Positions 53,023 through 61,911 of a DNA stretch of 64,000 nucleotides are shown one piece after another. Positions within the stretch are counted from its first letter, which is position 1, and each line of letters opens with the position of its first letter. The notes beneath the pieces are model-generated. The model made no database searches. It saw only the letters and a program-made list of their open reading frames with translations, and was not told the origin of the DNA. Origin of the DNA: Myxococcales bacterium (GTDB lineage Bacteria; Myxococcota_A; Polyangia; Polyangiales; JAFGIB01); assembly GCA_029880325.1 (NCBI GenBank), contig JAOUOP010000007.1, positions 114,712 to 178,711 on the forward strand, in the 5' to 3' direction. Made by a program: the position numbers and the translations under genes.

Positions 53023-55677
53023 TCAACTGTCGGTGTCGCCACCTAGCAACTCCTTGAGTCGAGCCAGCGCCATCAGCGCTTCCAGGGGTGTCATGCGGTC
53101 GAGGTTCAGGCCGCGTAGGGTTTCCTCGACCTCGGAACGCTCGGCGGGCGCGGTCGGCTGCTCGAAGAAGTCCAGCTGGTTGCTCGGCGTGGCCGCGGCG
53201 CGCAGTTTGGGCGCCACGCGGGCACCCGGGATGCCGCCGTCGCTCTCCAGGCCGCGCAGGATGGCGCGGGCACGGGCCAGCACGATTTCGGGCACCCCGG
53301 CCAGGCGCGCCACCGCCACGCCGTAGCTGCGGTTGGCGCCGCCGGGCACCAGCTTGCGCAAAAAGACCACGTCCTGGCCGTATTCCTTGGCCGCCACGTT
53401 GAAATTGACGGCGCCGTTGCGGCTGCGGGTGAGCTCGCACAGCTCGTGGTAGTGCGTCGCGAAGACCGTGCGGCAGGCGATCAGGTCGTGCAGGTGTTCG
53501 GCCACGGCCCAGGCGATGGCCAGGCCATCGTAGGTGCTGGTGCCGCGGCCGATTTCGTCGAGCACCACCAGGGAGCGGCGCGTGGCCCCACGCAGGATGG
53601 CTGCGGTCTCGCGCATCTCCACCATGAAAGTGCTCTCGCCCTGGGCCACGTTGTCGCTGGCGCCCACGCGCGTGTAGATGCGGTCGACCCAGCCGATGCG
53701 CGCGCGGGCCGCGGGTACGAAGCCGCCGGCTTGCGCCATGATCACGCACAGGGCCAGCTGGCGCATGGCGGTGGACTTGCCCGCCATGTTGGGCCCGGTG
53801 ATCAGCATCAGGCGCGGCCCCTCCACGTCGAGCGTCAGGTCGTTGGGCACGAAGTCGCCGCTTTCGACCATGCGCTCGACGATGGGATGGCGCGACTCGA
53901 CCAGGTCGATACGCAGGGAGTCGTCGATGTCGGGCCGGCAGTAGTCGTGGCGGTGGGCGAGCTCGGCGAAGGTCGCTGCCACGTCGATGTTGGCCAGGGC
54001 CGAGGCCAGGCGGCGCAATCGGCTCGACTGGGCAGCCACGCGCCGACGCAGGGCTTCGAAGCGCTCGGACTCGATGGCGCGCAGGCGCTCGTCAGCGTTC
54101 AGGATCTTGGCCTGTAGCTCGTCGAGTTCGGGCGTGGTGAAGCGCTCGGCGTTGGCCACCGTTTGCTTGCGCCGGTAGTCGTCGGGCACGGCGCCGAGGC
54201 GTGCCTTGCTGACCTCGATGTAATATCCAAAGACGCGCGTGAATTTGACTCTAAGTGAAGATACGCCGGTGCGCTCGCGCTCGCGGGCCTCGAGCCTCAG
54301 GATCACTTCCTTGCTGCTGGCGCTGAGTTCGCGCAGCTCGGCGATGCGCGCGTCGGCCTCGGCGCGAAAGATGCCCCCCTGGCCGCTGCTCAGGGGCACT
54401 TCCTCGAGCAGCTCGGCTTCGAGATCCTCGGCCACGTCGAGCGCGGCGTCTTCGGGGATCAGCGCTCCGAGGCTGTCGTCGGTGGTGCGTCCCGCGGTCT
54501 CGAAGAGGTGGCGTTGCAGACGCTCGGCCGCGCGTACGCTGTTGGCGATGGCGCGCAGGTCGCGCGGCGAGGCCACGCCCACCACCGTGCGCGTGCTCAG
54601 TCGCTCGAGGTCGCCGATGGCCGACAGCTCTGCGCGCAGTGCCTCGCGCAGCGGGGCGTCCTGGCAGAGCGCCTCGACCTCGTCGTGGCGACGGCGGATG
54701 CGGGCGCGGTCGGTCAGCGGCGCGAGCAAGCGGCGGCGCAAAAGGCGCGCGCCCATGGCCGTGCGCGTCAGGTCCAGCAGGTGCAGCAGCGAGCCGCGTC
54801 GCTCGCCGGAAAGCGTGCGCACGAGTTCCAGGTTGCGCACGGCGGCGTCGTCGAGCTGCAGCTGGTCGCTGGGGTCGTAGGGGGCGATGCGCTGGACGTC
54901 CAGGTCGGCGCCCGGCTGGGAGCGCTGGGCGTAGGCGAGCGCCGCGGTGGCTGCACGGCACTCGAGCGGGCCGAAGCCGCTTTCATCCGCGGCGGCCTCG
55001 TCGAGCACCTGCCGCAGCGGCCCTTGCAGCACTTGGGGCGCGAAGTCCTGCTCGGCCGTGGCGCGAAAGGCCACCTCGGGCAGGAGCCTGGAGAGCTGCT
55101 GTTGCAGCTCGGGGCGGCTGTCGGGCAGCAGCACCTCGCGCGCGTCCAGACGCACCAGCTCCGCCAACAGCTCGGCGCCGCTTTGCAGCCGGCAGGCGCG
55201 GGCCTCGGAGGTGCTCAGCTCCACCACCGCCAGCCCGAAGCCCTCGCCCTCGGGTTCGGCGTAGACGCAGGCCAGGTAGCAGTGGGAGCGGGCATCGAGA
55301 GCGTCGGGCTCGAGCACCAGGCCCGGCGTCACCACGCGCACCACCTCGCGCGGCACCACGCCTTTGACCTTCGAGGGATCCTCCATCTGCTCGCAGATGG
55401 CGACGCTCTGGCCCAGCTCGACCAGGCGCGCGATGTAGCCGGTGGCAGCGTGGTGGGGCACACCGGCCATGGGGATGGCCTCGCCGCTCTCATCCTGTCC
55501 GCGCGAGGTCAGCGCGATCTCGAGCAGCTCCGAGGCCAGCACGGCGTCCTCGTAGAACATCTCGTAGAAGTCCCCCATACGAAAGAAGAGGATCGCATCG
55601 GGATAGGCTTGCTTGGAGCGGAAGAACTGCTCCATCGCAGGCGAACGGCGGGGCTTCTTGGCTGCCTTGCGCGCCAC
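53023..55677 (-). CDS. mutS: DNA mismatch repair protein MutS
   Basis: 884 residues, standard for MutS1. The mismatch-reading GDFYE motif is at 35-39 (Phe37, Glu39), the connector and lever domains follow, then the ATPase: Walker A GPNMAGKST near 631, the ST motif GESTFMVEMRETA, Walker B LVVLDEIGRGTSTYDG and THYHEL. The C-terminal helices end LMALARLKELLGGDTDS. The protein scans for mismatches together with MutL, which is not in view. Its neighbours are pheA downstream and a large lipoprotein gene 9 bp upstream, so transcription is shared. Confidence 0.97.
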   Translation of the reverse strand: MARKAAKKPRRSPAMEQFFRSKQAYPDAILFFRMGDFYEMFYEDAVLASELLEIALTSRGQDESGEAIPMAGVPHHAATGYIARLVELGQSVAICEQMEDPSKVKGVVPREVVRVVTPGLVLEPDALDARSHCYLACVYAEPEGEGFGLAVVELSTSEARACRLQSGAELLAELVRLDAREVLLPDSRPELQQQLSRLLPEVAFRATAEQDFAPQVLQGPLRQVLDEAAADESGFGPLECRAATAALAYAQRSQPGADLDVQRIAPYDPSDQLQLDDAAVRNLELVRTLSGERRGSLLHLLDLTRTAMGARLLRRRLLAPLTDRARIRRRHDEVEALCQDAPLREALRAELSAIGDLERLSTRTVVGVASPRDLRAIANSVRAAERLQRHLFETAGRTTDDSLGALIPEDAALDVAEDLEAELLEEVPLSSGQGGIFRAEADARIAELRELSASSKEVILRLEARERERTGVSSLRVKFTRVFGYYIEVSKARLGAVPDDYRRKQTVANAERFTTPELDELQAKILNADERLRAIESERFEALRRRVAAQSSRLRRLASALANIDVAATFAELAHRHDYCRPDIDDSLRIDLVESRHPIVERMVESGDFVPNDLTLDVEGPRLMLITGPNMAGKSTAMRQLALCVIMAQAGGFVPAARARIGWVDRIYTRVGASDNVAQGESTFMVEMRETAAILRGATRRSLVVLDEIGRGTSTYDGLAIAWAVAEHLHDLIACRTVFATHYHELCELTRSRNGAVNFNVAAKEYGQDVVFLRKLVPGGANRSYGVAVARLAGVPEIVLARARAILRGLESDGGIPGARVAPKLRAAATPSNQLDFFEQPTAPAERSEVEETLRGLNLDRMTPLEALMALARLKELLGGDTDS

Positions 55678-55686
55678 CGCGGCGCC

Positions 55687-58668
55687 TCAGTTCCAGTTCC
55701 GCACCGCGTTGGTGCCCACGTCCGGAAGCGGGTTCAACGGAATCGCCATCAGTCCCCGGCGATGCACGTCCACCAGGTAGAGCCGCTCGGTGACCGGGTC
55801 GTAGTGCAGCTGTACCGGCACCACCGTCACCGGCGAGAGGCGCCGCTGTGAAGCGTCGTGGCGCACGCTGCCGGCCGGAGAATAGATGCTGGCCCGGAAC
55901 TCCGCGCCCACGGCCGTCGGACGGTCGGAGGCCAGCGCGATGGGATGACCCAGGCGGAAGGCAATCTCGCGATTTCGATAGGTGCAGCCCACGCGCGCGC
56001 GGGCGCCACGCATGGGATCGGCGCTGGGATCGATGCCACAGCGGCCACCTGGCTCGGTGCGCACGCGATGGCTGAGACCGCCGTCGAGACCGCGCACCAG
56101 GTAGCTGCCCCGGGTGTGCACGCGGTAACTCAGGGGGCGGTTGCCGTTGCAGCGCTGGATGTCGCGATAGCTCTCGATGCCTTCGATACCGCTGCTGAAG
56201 CGCGGGTCGACGAAGAGCCGCCCGCTGTGGGCACTGAGGATCTGAAACGCCACCCGCAGCGGATCCTGGCCCGGGACTTCGCCCAGCATCGACTCGCGCA
56301 GCGCGGCGCAGGCTGCCAACGTGTCGGGGTCATCGCTGCCGATGAGCTCGACCAGCAGGTCTTCTTCGGGGGGCAGCGAGACGATCAGCAGCTGGTCGCC
56401 CTCGGGCCCGTCCGGCGCGCCAGCCTCGTGGACAACGTCTTCGACGCAGTCGGCATCTTCAAAGGCCGTGGCGACCTCGTGGCGACCCAGCACACCGGCG
56501 GCGCAGAAGTCCGCCTCGCCCTCGAAGTCGACGATGAGATCCCGGTACTCGGCGTCGGCGTGCTCCACGAAGCGACCGAGGTCCCCGGTGGCGCCGGGCA
56601 ATGCGCCCTCGTAGATCGCCCGCCACTCGTCGTCGCGCACGGTCCAGGGATCGGGTTGGGCGCAGACCAGGGCCGGGTGTTGCTCGGTGCAGCCGAACAC
56701 GAAAGCGTCATCGGGCTCGGCCACGCCGGCATCGTCGTCGCCGCTGGGGGCCTTGACCGTCGCCGCATTCGGTTCCGGATAGACCTGGAGCAGGCCTTCG
56801 GGGCAGGTGATGCAGGCCAGCCCCGGCGCGTCCGGACTGCCGACGGTGCCGTCGCTGCGCATCGAGTAGGAGGTGGAGCCCACGACGAAGCCGAGCGAGG
56901 AGGCGACGGGGTTGAGGGCGTAGCGGTCGAGTGCCAGGTCTTCGGTCAGGTTGTTGCGCAGGCGCGGCATGTGGCGCTGCAGAATCGGTAGCTGCCCCAG
57001 AACTTCGGCCTGGGCCGCGCCGACCTCGAGCCCGGCGACGTCCACTTCGATCTCGAAGCGCCCCTGGAAATCCACCGCGACCACCACCGCCTCCACGTCG
57101 CCCTGCACCAAGCGATCGCCCACCGCCGGGACCCAGGGCGCGCTGTCGTCGAGCACCACCTTGGTCGGCGTCTCGCCGAGCTTGTCGATCTCCACCTCGA
57201 AGCGGTGGCTGCAGCTACGGCAAGCGCCCAGCTCCATGTCGTGAACGTCGACGATGCGGATGGAACCGTCGCTCAAGGCCACCGCCAGGAAAACCCCGCG
57301 CAGCCGCCGCAGGTCCAGCTCAGGGTTTTCCTCGTCGAAGCAGTAATCGCGGACCTTGCCGCCCTCGGGAATGCCGCCGTCGGGGAGGTTCGGCATGAGA
57401 TACTGGGCGGCTCCGGCCTTGGGGTCAAAACCAGGAGTCAACACCTCCAGGGCCACAGCGCTGGCCGCTCCCAGGCCGGCCGAGCTGCCGCCACGGGGGT
57501 CGAAGGCGATGCGATAATCATCGCCGTTGCCCCGGCTGTCGACCCGCAGCACGCGTCCATCCTGCAGCACCATCACCGAGCCATCGGTGGCGTCGATGGC
57601 GTAAACGTAGCGGGTCTCCGCATCGGCTTCGGATTCGACGCCGACGGGGACGCGGGGGCTTGCCACCACATCGCGCGTGGGCACGCCCACGGCGTAGGCC
57701 TCGACCACGGCGTCGCCACCCGAGCTGAGCGTGGCATCGGGGTCGATCACATGGATGAAAGGCAGCCCCTCGTCGGCCACCAGCAGGCGCGCTGTGCACG
57801 CGCCTTCGGCGTCGCAGCCTCGATCGACGCTGAGGGCGCCGGGACGGGAACGGGGCTCGCTGTTTGAACCGGCGACGATTCGCGGCGAAGCCTTGCGCGC
57901 CACGTTCGGCGGGGCGTAGCCGCACATCATGGCGTAGCTCTCGGGCTCGTCGAGCGTCTGCGGAGCGCCATCGGTGGGGCCGTCCTGGGGCGCCGACAAC
58001 GGGAGCTGCGTCATGGCTTCCACGTCGATCATGCCGTCGACCACGCCGTCGGGACAGGGCGAGTCACTGCCGCCGCAGCGCACGATGGGCAGCCGCAGCA
58101 GGGCTGCGGCCTCGGGTAGCGACACAAAGAGGGCGTCCTCGGCCGGCGTCACCACCATGTCGGCCGGCGACTGTGCGACCTCTTCGGCGGGGGCGTCGGC
58201 CGCGCGCAGCGACACCTTCTGCAGTGCCGCGTTGCGCCCATCATCCAGTGTCAGCAGCGTCGCGGTGCGCATTACGTACACGTCGCGCGACGCGTAGTTG
58301 GCGACGTAGGTCACCTCGGGGTGCTCGGGCGGCACGACGATGGCGATGGGAACCTCGCCGACGGGTATGAAGGTGAAGCCGGGAATGTCCTGGCGCGCAT
58401 CGAGGATGCCGTTGATCCTCTCGGTGTCGACCGCCGCCACTTCGCCGCGCTCGCTCTGGGTCACCAGCGCGTAGAGCACCAGCTCGTCATCATTGTCGGA
58501 CTCGCTGGTGTGGCAACTGGCCAGGGGCACCACGGCACCATCCGAGACGCAGGCCAGGGCCACGCGGTTGGGGCGATTGAAGCTGCCGGCCTGTGAAGGC
58601 GGTCGGTCGTCTCCGCAGCCCGCCCACAAAAGGCCGCACGTCAGCAACAGAAGCGCGGGCAGCCGCAT
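55687..58668 (-). CDS. Large beta-propeller-like lipoprotein
   Basis: 993 residues. Lipoprotein signal peptide (LLLLTCGLLWAGC, Cys near residue 18). The mature chain has many repeat-like beta strands of the YVTN/NHL kind (GEVAAVDTERINGIL, VTYVANYASRDVYVMRT, RYVYAIDATDGSVMVLQDG, IRIVDVHDMELG), so one or more beta-propellers are likely, plus Cys pairs and acidic loops. The C-terminal part (TERLYLVDVHRRGLMAIPL) closes a propeller. Surface or periplasmic binding protein of unknown ligand. It overlaps the next upstream lipoprotein by one base (TAATG) and precedes mutS by 9 bp. Confidence 0.85.
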   Translation of the reverse strand: MRLPALLLLTCGLLWAGCGDDRPPSQAGSFNRPNRVALACVSDGAVVPLASCHTSESDNDDELVLYALVTQSERGEVAAVDTERINGILDARQDIPGFTFIPVGEVPIAIVVPPEHPEVTYVANYASRDVYVMRTATLLTLDDGRNAALQKVSLRAADAPAEEVAQSPADMVVTPAEDALFVSLPEAAALLRLPIVRCGGSDSPCPDGVVDGMIDVEAMTQLPLSAPQDGPTDGAPQTLDEPESYAMMCGYAPPNVARKASPRIVAGSNSEPRSRPGALSVDRGCDAEGACTARLLVADEGLPFIHVIDPDATLSSGGDAVVEAYAVGVPTRDVVASPRVPVGVESEADAETRYVYAIDATDGSVMVLQDGRVLRVDSRGNGDDYRIAFDPRGGSSAGLGAASAVALEVLTPGFDPKAGAAQYLMPNLPDGGIPEGGKVRDYCFDEENPELDLRRLRGVFLAVALSDGSIRIVDVHDMELGACRSCSHRFEVEIDKLGETPTKVVLDDSAPWVPAVGDRLVQGDVEAVVVAVDFQGRFEIEVDVAGLEVGAAQAEVLGQLPILQRHMPRLRNNLTEDLALDRYALNPVASSLGFVVGSTSYSMRSDGTVGSPDAPGLACITCPEGLLQVYPEPNAATVKAPSGDDDAGVAEPDDAFVFGCTEQHPALVCAQPDPWTVRDDEWRAIYEGALPGATGDLGRFVEHADAEYRDLIVDFEGEADFCAAGVLGRHEVATAFEDADCVEDVVHEAGAPDGPEGDQLLIVSLPPEEDLLVELIGSDDPDTLAACAALRESMLGEVPGQDPLRVAFQILSAHSGRLFVDPRFSSGIEGIESYRDIQRCNGNRPLSYRVHTRGSYLVRGLDGGLSHRVRTEPGGRCGIDPSADPMRGARARVGCTYRNREIAFRLGHPIALASDRPTAVGAEFRASIYSPAGSVRHDASQRRLSPVTVVPVQLHYDPVTERLYLVDVHRRGLMAIPLNPLPDVGTNAVRNWN

Positions 58669-60065
58669 TACTTCAGCTCCTGGATCACCCGCGGTTCACC
58701 CACGGTTGCGATGAGCTGCGCCGAGTCGGCCAACTCCACGGGACCGCCCTCCAGACCTGAGAGGTCGATGATGCGCACGACCGAAGACCGAAAATCGCCC
58801 ACGTAGAGGCGCTTGCGCGGCCCGTCGAGCGCCACGTCGAAAGGCCCGCTGAGATTGCGCACCACCGCTCCCACCCTCATGGTCACAAGGTCGACCACGT
58901 AAATCGCGCGCGAGGTAAAACAGCTGATGGCCGCCACACGCCGCTCGCCCACGCTGCCGACCGCCATGCGCGAAGGGGTGACGCCGACCTCGGCCATGGC
59001 CACGATGCGGGCGACGGGGGCGCCGGCGCGCTCGCCGCCGAGTTCGACCTTCAACAGGGCGCTCGGATCGCTCGAGAGCAAAAAGGCGTTTTGAAGCACG
59101 TCGCTGCCCTGCGGCTGTGGGGAGGCCTGGGTGGGGGCTTGCTGCGGGGGCGCATCGAAGACCAGGGCCCGCACGCTAGGCGTGCGCACCGCGCCTTCGA
59201 TCACCACGGGGCCCGCGTCGAAGATGTAGGCGTGCTCGATGTCGGCCTTGCCCTCGGCGGTCGTGGGCCAGGCGATGCCGGCGCGCTCGACGATGCCGGC
59301 TCCGTTGATCAGAGTAAGGTAGACCAGGCCCGTATGCGGATCGCGGGCCAGGCCCGTGACCACCGAGGCGGCGGTCTGATTCACATCGATCAGGCGCGGC
59401 GTGGAATCACCGGCGAGCTGCACGAAAAGGCTCAGGATGCCGGCGCGATGGGCGGTCAGGATGTAGCTGCCCTCGGGCGCCGGAGCCAGCAGCGGATCGT
59501 TCCAATCGTCGAGACTGCCGCTATAGACGGCGACCGCGTCGGCGGGCCACTGAAGCGTTCGCCCCTCGCCGCTGGGAAGCTCGGCCAGCCCCGGGCAGCG
59601 ACCGTCCGGGCAGCTGAGAATGTCGCCCGCTGGGGCCCGTGTGTCCACATCGACCAACTGCAGGCTGTCGACGGTGCGACTGTTGATGTACAGGCGTCGC
59701 CCGTCCTGCGACATGGCCATGCCGTTGGTAAAGGAACCGATGCCGGCCTGCCCGGTCACCAACCGCTCGCTGTCGATCACACAAGGTTCGCCATCGGCAT
59801 AGGGGCAGCCCTCGAGTTCGCCGTCCAGTCGCTCCAGGTCGAGGGCCAGAATGCTGCCGGCGTTGTAGCGCAGGTCGAAGTTGGAGTTGGCGATCAACAG
59901 ATAGGGGGGCGCATCGGCCTCGGCCGACTCCGCCAGCACAAGCCCATTGGGAAAGTAGAGCTCCCCATCGGGGGGCGGATCCCCCGGGTTGTCCAGCCCG
60001 CAGGCGGCCCCCAGCAGGCCCAGCATGGACCACAACGCGAACCGCCCTCCCCTGCGGGTTTGCAC
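58668..60065 (-). CDS. Beta-propeller-like lipoprotein (partner of the previous gene)
   Basis: 465 residues from the GTG at 60065, preceded by GGAAGG; an ATG at 60101 would add 12 residues. The signal peptide is RRGGRFALWSMLGLLGAAC, lipobox Cys near 22. Repeats such as LYINSRTVDSLQLVDVD, IYVVDLVTMRVGAVVRN and LYVGDFRSSVVRIIDLSG show a YVTN-type beta-propeller. It resembles the following gene in design and is translationally coupled to it (TAATG), so the two likely act together at the outer membrane. The 128-bp gap to the kinase gene carries the promoter. Confidence 0.85.
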   Translation of the reverse strand: MQTRRGGRFALWSMLGLLGAACGLDNPGDPPPDGELYFPNGLVLAESAEADAPPYLLIANSNFDLRYNAGSILALDLERLDGELEGCPYADGEPCVIDSERLVTGQAGIGSFTNGMAMSQDGRRLYINSRTVDSLQLVDVDTRAPAGDILSCPDGRCPGLAELPSGEGRTLQWPADAVAVYSGSLDDWNDPLLAPAPEGSYILTAHRAGILSLFVQLAGDSTPRLIDVNQTAASVVTGLARDPHTGLVYLTLINGAGIVERAGIAWPTTAEGKADIEHAYIFDAGPVVIEGAVRTPSVRALVFDAPPQQAPTQASPQPQGSDVLQNAFLLSSDPSALLKVELGGERAGAPVARIVAMAEVGVTPSRMAVGSVGERRVAAISCFTSRAIYVVDLVTMRVGAVVRNLSGPFDVALDGPRKRLYVGDFRSSVVRIIDLSGLEGGPVELADSAQLIATVGEPRVIQELK

Positions 60066-60193
60066 GCTCAATTGCCTTCCTTGGACAGCTCCGGGCCGCA
60101 TGGCGGCGGGACCCTAACCCGGATCATTCGCGAAGGCACGCGATGATCGTGCGAGAGCCCGGCCGGCGGTTTGCCAACCCCCGCAGCCTCCGC

Positions 60194-61729
60194 TCAATCC
60201 CAGGGGTCCAGGACCTCGGTCTGGGAGCGCGACCTCGGCCTTTTCGGCGGGGTGGTCGTCGTGGACGGGGCCTTGGTCTTCTTGGTGGCGCGCGGCCTGG
60301 GCTTGGCCTGCTTCTTCAGGGTCAGCTTCAGGTTGTTGCCCGTGCGCGAGGTGATGCGAAACGACTTGGGGTCGTAGCCGCTCAGGCGCAGCTCCAGCTG
60401 TGTGCTCTCCCCCTTGGGAGGCTTGTCCAACGACAGCGGCGTGTTGCCGAGCAAGATGTCCTCTTTGTAGAGTTCCGCACCGCTCGGACTGCTGTCGATG
60501 GCCACCTGGGGCGGTGGCGGTGGCGCCTCTTCGGGTTCCGGTTCCGGCTCCGGCTCGACGGCGGGCGCCGGCTCGGGCGGAGGCGCCGGCTGGACCACGT
60601 TGGCCTCTTCCGGCTTGGGCTCCTCGCCCCCCATACTCATGACAGCCAAAAGGGCCCCGATCAGGACCACGGCCCCGATCGCGATGGGCACAAGAGGCTT
60701 CTTGACGGGCACCTGGGGTTGGCCGAGGCCGACCGTGACGCTGCCCGGTGCGTCCAAGCCCGGCACGCTCGCCTGTCCGGTGTTGCGATCGACCCGCTCC
60801 ACCACGGCGTTGGGGGTGTCGCCCGCCTCGAGTGCCTTCAGGTCCTCGAGCAACTCGCTCATGGTCTGGTAGCGGTACTCGGGCTTCTTGGCCAGACACT
60901 TGAGGATCACCGCCTCCACCTCGGCCGGGACGTCAACCGGAGGCGGTAGTTCGTGGGGTGGAATCGGGTTCTCGTAGAGGTGCTTGGTGAGGATCCCCAT
61001 CAGGTTGTCGGCGTCGAAGGGGACCCCGCCGGTGGCCATCTCGTAGAGCATGATGCCGACGGCATAGATGTCGGTGCGGTGGTCGACGGTGGTGCCGGCG
61101 CACTGCTCGGGCGACATGTAATGGGGCGTGCCAAAAACCTGACCGGCCTGGGTGAGCTTGCTGGTGGAGCCACCGACCTTGGCGATACCGAAGTCCAGAA
61201 CCTTGACGAAGTCCGGGTCGCCACCGCGGTCGATCAGCTGCACGTTGTCGGGCTTCATGTCGCGGTGGACGATGCCGCGGTCGTGGGCGGCGCCCAGCGC
61301 CTTGCACAGCTGCTTGGCAATATGAACGGTGCGCGCGGTGCTGAAACGCCCCTCCTCGAGGGCATCGGTCAGCGCCTGGCCGGTAAGAAACTCCATCACA
61401 AAATAGGTGGAGCCATCGGGGGCGACGCCGAAGTCGCTGATGTCGATGATGTGCTGGTTGCCGATGGCCGAGGCGCTTTGGGCCTCCTGCTTGAAGCGCG
61501 CGACGATCTGTTCGTCCTTGGAGACCTCCGGGCGCAGCACCTTGATGGCCAGGGGCTTTTCGAGGGTCGTGTGGACCGCCCGGTAGACCAGCCCCATGCC
61601 GCCCTCGCCGAGCGCCGCCTCGATGCGATAGCGGCCATCCAGAACCTGGCCGATCAGGGGATCACGGCGCTGGTCTTCAGGCAGCATGGTCTTCTCAACC
61701 TGGATCCCGTTTCCGCTCTGGTCAGACAT
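60194..61729 (-). CDS. Transmembrane Ser/Thr protein kinase with PEGA domain
   Basis: 511 residues. Kinase domain (about 30-300): LGEGGMGLVYRA, AIKVLRPE, HRDMKPDN, LDFGIAKVGG, YMSPEQ. A linker with a single membrane helix (VPIAIGAVVLIGALLAVM near 340-357), a Pro/Glu-rich stretch (about 360-400), and a PEGA domain (VAIDSSPSGAELY, LGNTPLSL, LELRLSGYDPKSF, about 405-465) followed by a Lys/Arg-rich tail ending in VLDPWD. The kinase is cytoplasmic and the PEGA part should lie outside the membrane, sensing an envelope signal. Its substrates are unknown; the PP2C gene in this window is a candidate opponent. Confidence 0.94.
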   Translation of the reverse strand: MSDQSGNGIQVEKTMLPEDQRRDPLIGQVLDGRYRIEAALGEGGMGLVYRAVHTTLEKPLAIKVLRPEVSKDEQIVARFKQEAQSASAIGNQHIIDISDFGVAPDGSTYFVMEFLTGQALTDALEEGRFSTARTVHIAKQLCKALGAAHDRGIVHRDMKPDNVQLIDRGGDPDFVKVLDFGIAKVGGSTSKLTQAGQVFGTPHYMSPEQCAGTTVDHRTDIYAVGIMLYEMATGGVPFDADNLMGILTKHLYENPIPPHELPPPVDVPAEVEAVILKCLAKKPEYRYQTMSELLEDLKALEAGDTPNAVVERVDRNTGQASVPGLDAPGSVTVGLGQPQVPVKKPLVPIAIGAVVLIGALLAVMSMGGEEPKPEEANVVQPAPPPEPAPAVEPEPEPEPEEAPPPPPQVAIDSSPSGAELYKEDILLGNTPLSLDKPPKGESTQLELRLSGYDPKSFRITSRTGNNLKLTLKKQAKPRPRATKKTKAPSTTTTPPKRPRSRSQTEVLDPWD

Positions 61730-61911
61730 CCTGAACAGGTATTCCAGAAAGCTCGGATTTTACCCCGCGAAATCGGGGGAAACCACGTGGCGCCGTCCTC
61801 CAGAAGCCGGGGTCGCGACCTCGGCTGCGCGGCCACGATCATTGGCCATCGCGCCCAACAGGTCAAGCTGCCGCTCTTCGGGCCGCCCGGCCTGGCTCGG
61901 TCCACGCGGAC

